This document shows positions 57,301 to 64,000 of a DNA stretch of 64,000 bases, piece by piece. The notes beneath the pieces were generated by a model that saw only the letters and a program-made list of their open reading frames with translations, had not been told where the DNA came from and searched no databases. Made by a program: the position numbers and the translations under genes. The DNA lies in NCBI GenBank assembly GCA_020809705.1, contig CP085833.1:1798001-1862000 (forward strand), written 5' to 3'. The DNA comes from Calonectria ilicicola. Taxonomy: Eukaryota; Ascomycota; Sordariomycetes; Hypocreales; Nectriaceae. Positions within the stretch are counted from its first letter, which is position 1; each line of letters begins with the position of its first letter.

Positions 57301-58542
57301 TAACCCCACTGCTGAGCCAGCTCTATCTGGTGGTTCTGCTGGATCTGTTCCATCAAATCCATTGGAAAGCCCTGGATCTATTTCCAGTCAAGCATATGGC
57401 TTTGCCCCAACAACAGTCACTTTTTGGCCACAGATGTCGAGTCTTCAGACTAGCACATGGACCAACTTGATTTCGGCCCCCACAACCACCTACACGCTTA
57501 AGTTTCCTCTCACCACAATGGCAACTGTGGCCGTTCCCGACGACTCGCCTCTTGGGAAGCGAGTTATTCGACGACAAGCAAGGTATATCAACATACATTT
57601 CTTGTTTTATAAATACTAATCAGTTTAGATTTAACCCGGCGTTCTCCATTTGGGCAAATTCAAGCTCTTCATCTGCATTCTCGACCGATATGCCTACAGT
57701 CACACTTGACTCTTCCCCAGCATCTGACATCGCCAGCGCTTCTACGACTGTGCCTGGGACTAGCTCCTCCACAATGTGCGCGACCGGAGGTAAAATTGGC
57801 AACACGACGATTGATGTAAGTTTTATTCTGCCCTAAATGAAACTCCATCTGACTTTTTTTCTAGTTTGATTCAGCTAAGCCAGGACCACTGTTCAACCCT
57901 GTTGAAGACATCTGGTTCTCTGAGGGATTCCACATTGCGCCCCCGTCCGTCCGACAGATTCAGCCATTTATTCCATCTTCTGGCGGACAGCTTGTGGAGT
58001 TTGTCCCCATATCCACATCGAACACAACTGCCACAGGTTCTATCGATATTGCTGAGATTGGTGTGGGCCCTCATGCTCCTAATCCTTGCTTCAGATTTGA
58101 TTTCTTTGGTGCAAGCCTGGGATGCGAGACCGAAGACAATGAACAGTTTTGCGAGTTTGAGATATCTGCCTACCGCTACAACGACACCCTATCGGGAGAG
58201 GAATCTATCGCCTGGACGGAGACCAAGAAGATCCCTGCCTGTCCCACATTCATTGACGGTGGTTGTTCACTGACCCCAATCACTCTGGATGGATATACCG
58301 ACATTTCTTCAGTGCTGATCACTGCGCGCGTCGGCCTGGAGCTTCGTTCTTGGTGGGGAGATGATTTCCGTGTCGGCTGGACTGACAACAGCTGTATTGC
58401 TGCCGCCTGCCGCTCGATTGCCCCAGCTTGGCGTGTAAAGGGTGAAGCAGTTGAATCAGCTCTTCGCCGTGGCATCTGGCGGTGGACTCCATCCGGACGC
58501 GAACGTTTTGATGATGAGATGGTGTGGGACTCTGTGAATTAA
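54307..58542 (+). CDS. Large secreted Thr/Pro/Gly-rich repeat protein with C-terminal globular domain
   Basis: Four exons (54307-54389, 54445-57582, 57629-57815, 57865-58542) give 1361 aa. A signal peptide covers residues 1-22 (to SSAQA). Then come PGTI/PGTV tetrapeptide repeats (about 83-120), a PGV/PGI tripeptide tract (about 160-197, collagen-like), and long Thr/Ser/Pro/Gly regions. Within these a unit CTxYTITGPDGLPTxxDSTWV occurs about five times (55907-56890), once shortened. Near 1063-1076 lie KR and RR dibasic sites. The C-terminal part (about 1137-1361) is non-repetitive, with six or so cysteines, WFSEGFHIAPPSVRQIQPF and several Trp, and looks globular. It has no transmembrane tail or GPI signal. 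A wall-associated or extracellular structural role is inferred. The family is not recognised. Confidence 0.85.
54608..54719 (+). repeat. 12-bp tandem repeat encoding PGT(I/V)
   Basis: About nine copies of a CCTGG(T/C)ACT(A/G)TT-type unit, in frame, within the repeat-protein gene. Copies differ mainly at one wobble position and one codon. Confidence 0.9.
54839..54952 (+). repeat. 9-bp tandem repeat encoding PGV/PGI
   Basis: About 12 copies of a CCTGG(T/C)GTC-type 9-bp unit with a few variant units (PII, PDV), giving a collagen-like tripeptide periodicity. Confidence 0.9.
55907..56890 (+). repeat. Dispersed protein repeat (TITGPDGLPT unit)
   Basis: Imperfect copies of an about 25-residue unit start near 55907, 56101, 56411, 56629 (shortened) and 56806. 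Shared core: Cys-Thr, then (T/S)YT(I/V)TG(P/T)DGLPT, then (D/H)ST(W/F)V. Spacing is irregular (about 180-310 bp), with Gly/Pro-rich spacers. Confidence 0.85.
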
Positions 58543-59176
58543 TTCTTGTCTCTTGATGGGATTTGGCAAGTTGCGTTCGGAGAAAATTTGCTGTGTATTA
58601 GAGACGGCATTTAACCTGAATTTCTTGGACGGGTGGTGTAATGACTGAAAGTGGGTCATGGGTTTAATTGAAAAGGTAGTTAGAGGGAGTTATCCTGTCA
58701 AGTATGATGGAGTAGGCTTTATTTCCCAAGTAATTATACATGATGCCTCGCATTGACGCGAATGACTTCTTCTTTCATCTCAACCGTGTTTTTGATCAAA
58801 TATCGGGGGCGTGCGTGATTTGCTTGGTGCGGATTCCGATCGATCCGTGTATAGGATGCGGGGTTACACCTCACAAGGTACTGCGATATGAGCGATTCGT
58901 TCTAGATAATTCAAGGAAAGTTTCGCATAATGCCATGATTTCATTTCACTTTGATCAGATGCAACAAGGCAATTCGGTTTTAACTGTTTTGAACTGTTTT
59001 GATTCATTTTGTACCAATTTAGAAAATCAAAGGCTCCTCTTCCCGCTCCTCCAAGGTGATGTTAAAAAAACATTGGACTTTAGCAATTGGTGGTCTAAGA
59101 CCCCAGATAAAAGTGCCTTCTTCTATTTACGCCGTAACCCAAATCACTCCCTCATCTTATTTCTCTCTTCTTTCCT
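58543..59176. other. Convergent 3' intergenic region
   Basis: About 630 bp, AT-rich. It contains an accidental 146-codon frame that I do not accept as a gene. Confidence 0.4.
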
Positions 59177-61681
59177 TTAGTTCTTGCTAGCCTTGGCCAT
59201 GGTGTTAAGAGCGGAACCGTTCTTGAACCACTCAATCTGAGCCTCGTTGAAGGTGTGGGACAGGGGAACCTCGAAGGCCTCACCATCCTTGGGGTGGACA
59301 GTCATGATGAGAGGCTTGCCAACCTCGAGCTGGGTGCATGGGAGGTCGATGCGGTCCTCGGGGCGGATCTTGTCGTAGTCGGCGGGGTCGGAGAAGGTGA
59401 GGGGAAGCATACCCTGCTTCTTCAAGTTGGTCTCGTGGATACGAGCGAAGGAGCGGGTGATGATGGCAAGACCACCAAGGTGACGGGGCTCAAGAGCGGC
59501 GTGCTCTCGGGAAGAACCCTCACCGTAGTTCCAGTCACCAACAACAACCCACTTGATGCCCTTGGCCTTGTAGTCACGGGCGACAGCAGGGACGGCACCC
59601 CACTCGCCGTTGGAGTAGTTCTGAATCTTGTTGGCCTCCTCGTTGGCCTCGTTGACGGCACCGATCAACATGTTGTTGGAGATGTTGTCAAGGTGGCCAC
59701 GGTACTTGAGCCAGGGACCGGCCATGGAGATGTGGTCAGTGGTGGTCTTGCCCTTGGCCTTGATGAGGATGGGCAGATCCTTAGCGTCCTTGCCATCCCA
59801 GGCATCGAAGGGAGAGAGGAGCTGGAGACGGTCGGAGGTGGGGGAGACATTGACAGTGACGCTGGCACGGTCCGTGGGAGGAGCCTGGTAGGTGTTCTCA
59901 CCTGGGTCGTATCCTCGGGAGGGGAGACCGTCACCGGTGGGAGCAGCAAGCTTGAAGTCGTTACCATCCTTGTCCTTGAGGGTGTCGGTCAAGGGGTTGA
60001 AGTGGAGAGAGCCAGCAACGGCGAGGGCGACAACCATGTCGGGGGAGGCGACGAAGGAGTGGGTAGCAGGGTTACCGTCGTTTCGGCCAGTGAAGTTACG
60101 GTTGAAGGAGGAGATGATGGAGTTGGCGGTGCCCTTGGGGACATCACGACGATCCCACTGACCAATGCAAGGACCGCAGGCGTTGGCGAGGACGACACCG
60201 CCAAACTCCTCAAAGGTCTGGAGCTGACCATCACGGGCAATGGTAGCACGGATCTGTTCGGAACCGGGAGAAACGGCGAAGGCAGACTTGGCCTTGATAC
60301 CGTGGTTCAAGGCGTCACGTGCAATAGAAGCGGCACGGGACATGTCCTCGTAAGAGGAGTTGGTGCAAGAGCCGATCAAACCGACCTTGAGCTCATCGGG
60401 CCAGCCGTTGTCCTTGACAGCCTGGCTGAACTTGGAGATGGGGGTACCCAGATCGGGGGTGAAGGGACCGTTGATGTAGGGCTCGAGCTCGGACAGGTTG
60501 ATCTCAATCATCTGGTCGTACTCGGCGCCCTCGTCGGGTCGGAGGCCGTTGCCGTAGGATCGGGCGAAGTCACCAATGTCCTTTCGCTTGGTGGCGGCGA
60601 GGTAGTCGTACATGCGCTCGTTGAAAGGGAAAACCGAAGTGGTAGCACCAATCTCAGCACCCATGTTGGCAATGGAAGCCATACCAGTGCAGGAGACAGA
60701 GTCAAGACCAGGACCTATATTTCAATGCCATTAGTATTTTCTCACCAACTAAAAAAGAGCAGCACGAGGCGTGACAAGGGTACTTACCGAAGTACTCAAC
60801 AATAGCACCGGTACCTCCCTTCACGGTCAGGATATCGGCAACCTTGAGGATAATGTCCTTGGGAGTAGTCCAGCCGTTAAGAGCACCAGTAAGGTGAACA
60901 CCAATGACCTTGGGGGCCTTGAGTTCCCAGGGGAGGTTGGCCATGACATCGACGGCATCAGCACCACCAACACCGATAGCAGCCATACCGAGACCACCAC
61001 CATTGGGGGTGTGGGAGTCGGTACCAATGAGGAGACCACCGGGGAAAGCATAGTTCTCAAGGATAATCTGGTGGATAATACCAGAGCCGGGACGCCAGAA
61101 ACCAATGTTGTACTTGGCGCAAGCACTGGAGAGGAAGTCGTAGACCTCCTTGTTGATGTCAACGGCGCGGGCAAGATCCTTAGCGCCACCCTGCTGAGCC
61201 TCGATCAAGTGGTCGCAGTGGACGGTGGTGGGGTTGGCGACGGAGGCCATGCCAGCGGACATGAACTGGAGAATGGCCATCTGAGCAGTGGCATCCTGGC
61301 AGGCAACACGGTCAGGTCGGAGCTTGAGGTAGGACTTGCCGCGCTCAATCTCCTGACCCTCGGGATCGTCCAAGTGGGAGTAGAGGATCTTCTCGGCATA
61401 GGTGAGGGGGCGGTTGAGACGAGCCCTCACAATGTCGAGCCTCTCGGAGAACAACTTGTAGTTGATGAAGGTGTTGGCTTCGTGAATGTTCTGGTGGACC
61501 TGTAATCGCGTTGTGTTAGTATTATTCTGGTGTTGGCGAGAGTAACCCTCCAGAGGATCGGATCAAAGCTTACCTTCTTGTCGAGGGCATCGCTGACGGT
61601 AGCCATGCGTCGGACGCTGGCAGCACCGGCCAAGGTGCGGGCCCGGGCAATGTTGCCCAGAACCTGTCGAGAGGCAAGCAT
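59177..61681 (-). CDS. ACO1: Aconitate hydratase, mitochondrial
   Basis: A TCA-cycle 4Fe-4S enzyme converting citrate to isocitrate in the mitochondrial matrix. Three exons (61681-61574, 61499-60788, 60714-59177; introns of 74 and 73 nt) give 785 aa, as in other fungi. A basic presequence ([17 protein letters not shown]) is followed by conserved blocks: [43 protein letters not shown]. The cluster cysteines are C354 (GSCTNSS), C417 and C420 (ACGPCIGQW). The C-terminal swivel domain has [18 protein letters not shown] and [10 protein letters not shown]. Codon use is strongly C-ending, so long antisense open frames occur. A pyrimidine-rich leader precedes the start. Confidence 0.97.
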
Positions 61682-64000
61682 TGTGACGGATACAGACAAG
61701 TGGAGAGTGTCTGAAGGGGGTATCACAATTAAAGAAAAGGAAAGGGACAAATAAAAGAAGAGGTTCTCGTGAGGAAAAGGGCGAAGGGCCGAGTATTAAA
61801 AGGATTGCACGAAGCGAAGAGGTGTTTTTGGCTGGAGGGGGGGGGGCTGCTCCGAAACCAAACACACACCCTGAGTGCTCGTGTGGGTGTCACCTTTTTT
61901 GCGCACGGTGAAGGCGAGGTACATGTCCTCCAGGTTTCGCCGTTCCCCGGACGAAAAAGAAAGGGCGTGGGCGCATGAATCCACGCCTTCTGGAAAGCCT
62001 GGAGCCCACTTCACATGAAGGCATGAGGGCAATTCTCCCCCTCTCTGCAGCCCTGGGGCCCCTCTGGGTGCTCTGCAGCGACCACAGCTCCGCTACCGCC
62101 ACGCCCTATGGGTCCGCTGGGTTTGGCGCCCCCCCCAGAGTCCCCAGTGAGCTTCCAGCGCCCGCGGCCACTTGGGCCAACTGAGCTGCCTCCTAGAGAG
62201 GGGCGGGGCTTTGGGCCCCAGGCCAATCACGGCCGAACAAAATATAATCGGCACATCCATTAGGTTCCTCCCTCGTCATAGACATTAACCGAAAACCTCC
62301 ACTCTGCCGAGGGTGCAACTCGCCGCATGTCACTGAGGCAGGTTTGGCCGCGGGTAACACGCAAGACTTGGGGCATCTGGAGTACCTTGACGCTGTAAAT
62401 CCTGACTGCACATTGTGGCCGTGTGCAAGACTGTGCTCCCCCAGGTTCCCTCTTTTTTTTCTCTTTTTTTTTTTCCTTGTGCTTTGAGCTTGTGCTTGTG
62501 CTTGTCCTCGCTTGCTCGTGCTTTTTTTTCTCCAACCCCACTCCGTTGCCGTCTACTCCCGCCGCCCAAATCGGCACGGTCCCATGTCACTCCCCCAGAC
62601 TGACTGACATCAAGCAACGTAGACAAGCAAAAAAGGAAAAAAAAAATTCAGCACACTGGGTCGCTGACATCTGCTGAGCCACACATAACCGACCATTCCC
62701 ATTGACCGGGAATGACCACACAGTCCGCAACTTACCGCACGATGAATTGGATTTAGGGCACACCCCGATTCAATTGTCGTGTGCGGTCCAAGAAATTGCA
62801 CGAGCACATGGTAGAAAAATAGAGCCCCATTCCAGCTGCAATTGACCTCTATGATTGGCCTTGTACGGCCCCATTCCGGCCCCCCGTCCCCGCCTGCCTG
62901 GGCCCTTGCTTCTGCGGGAACAATGCATGGGCGACTGACTGCTGCTTGCGTCAGAGCCTGCCTCAGCGTTCTCATGGGGCTCATCGCCGACGAAGGCCCC
63001 GGATACCGACCGGACGCGGGCGGACCTTCGGCTTGAGCCCTGGGCACGAGGCTATTGCCACGGCTCCTGTTCGGCTGGAGGGTTCACGAGCGAGCGGTGG
63101 TCAGCAGACAACCAGCCAGCCAGCCAGCCAGTCACTAACGCCGTAGCCGCACAACGACAACGACAGGCCCTCGCCATCTAAGCTTCTCGGAATCAAACGC
63201 AGTGCAGGCTCGGTTTCATTTCCGGGGACCTGCTAGCAGCCGGGTCAAACTGAAGCTTTTGGCGATGTGCTCACTCGGAACGCGCATTTGTCTGGGGGCG
63301 CGCAAAAGTCTTGCGCCACCCACATTAATCCACAAGCAGACATCCAGCCCCAATGGCCATTGCTCCGTTTTGGGTTGATTTAGCCTCCAAGAAACCACTC
63401 CCCTCCTCCCCCAAAGAAGAGAAATATGTAGCCAATCATAATATCCCCAATTCTGACCTACACCATTTACACTACGCGCCCTTCGCCCAGAGCTCCGTCG
63501 TCCGTCTCGTAATCTCATAACCGGTGGTTTTCCTCTTTTCCATATACCCCCAAACACCAGCCAATGTTGCAGAGGGTAGCTTGCGCATAGGGTGGGTCCA
63601 AGGACAGTTCTTTACGAAAGGCTCATGTACATACTGTATACACCAGGGTGTTCTTCAGGCACCATGACAACAGGCAAGGATTGTCTTCAACCCCACCAAC
63701 AGCCGTCCATGATTTTCAATAGATGAAAAACTGTCAGAGACGTCCAGAAAAATGCAATTCGGGCGCGTTTCGTTCTCCACACGCTGCCCTGCCCACAGAC
63801 TGCTCAATGTATAAGCTTGTGTTTCAGCACCATCCTATGAAGCCCTATCCTTTTCCCGCAATCCCTTCATCTCGTTCGTTCTGCGCTGGCACCTACACTT
63901 GGCCCTCTACACTGACTGAAATCTTATCCTTTCGCCCCTCACTGGTCCTCGGATAAGGGCTCGGCTGACAGGCGCGGCAGCGGCAAAGGTCCCAAAGCAG
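61682..64000. other. Intergenic region upstream of aconitase to window end
   Basis: 2.3 kb with no supported gene. 62440-62560 has T-tracts and short CTTG(T) runs. 63111-63131 is a CAGC tetranucleotide repeat. 63440-64000 is CT/CA-rich and could be the promoter or leader of a gene beyond the right edge; no coding start could be defended. Confidence 0.45.
63111..63131. repeat. Tetranucleotide repeat (CAGC)n
   Basis: About five copies of CCAG/CAGC in intergenic sequence. Confidence 0.75.

Noticed and set aside
58740..59180. 146-codon frame between two convergent genes
   Set aside because: AT-rich, no motif, overlaps the aconitase stop and sits where 3' UTRs are expected.
59255..60805. 516-codon open frame antisense to aconitase
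   Set aside because: Mirror of strongly C-ending codon use in a highly expressed gene; the protein is Val/Gly/Asp repetitive and matches nothing, while the opposite strand is clearly aconitase.
60771..61505. 244-codon open frame antisense to aconitase exon 2
   Set aside because: Same cause as the other antisense frame; the sense strand carries conserved aconitase blocks.

Overview
The window is nuclear DNA of a filamentous ascomycete (Pezizomycotina). Sordariomycetes is likely and Hypocreales possible; the order is inferred from protein flavour, not shown. The evidence is many short introns (mostly 50-120 nt) with GTRNGT-type donors and YAG acceptors, single genes on both strands, roughly 50-55% GC in genes with AT-richer gaps, and family members typical of moulds: a Cap22-like GPI protein, an Atg26 sterol glucosyltransferase with GRAM-PH-GRAM, an NCS1 purine-cytosine permease, and a very large secreted Thr/Pro/Gly repeat protein.

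Layout. 1-18 kb is gene-poor. It holds a gene cut by the left edge, about 4.5 kb without a convincing gene, a bZIP factor, a small acidic secreted protein, a Cap22-like surface protein, an unknown protein and a four-exon purine-cytosine permease. 15-31 kb is a dense housekeeping block: CHL1-type Fe-S helicase, ribosomal protein L28 (uL15), the Cdc7 kinase, condensin subunit Cnd1 and the FCP1 RNA polymerase II CTD phosphatase. 31-40 kb has a GC-rich SDR, the complex I subunit NDUFA13, two lineage-type orphans and the E2 subunit of 2-oxoglutarate dehydrogenase. 41-54 kb has Atg26, a second SDR, an endonuclease/exonuclease/phosphatase-fold hydrolase, a GFA/CENP-V zinc protein and an EI24/Rrt8-like membrane protein. 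54-62 kb has the 1361-residue secreted repeat protein and mitochondrial aconitase, followed by 2.3 kb of intergenic sequence.

No biosynthetic cluster, intact transposon, tRNA, rRNA or CRISPR was found. Common themes are chromosome maintenance and cell cycle (CHL1, CDC7, CND1) and mitochondrial energy metabolism (NDUFA13, KGD2, ACO1), but the neighbours look independently transcribed. Exon coordinates were derived by hand from splice signals and checked for reading frame.

The most unusual objects are the repeat-built secreted protein with dibasic sites before a separate C-terminal domain, the bZIP gene whose long open frame has no ATG at its 5' end but is overlapped by a 31-codon ORF, the small acidic secreted protein, and two orphan genes near 35-36.7 kb.
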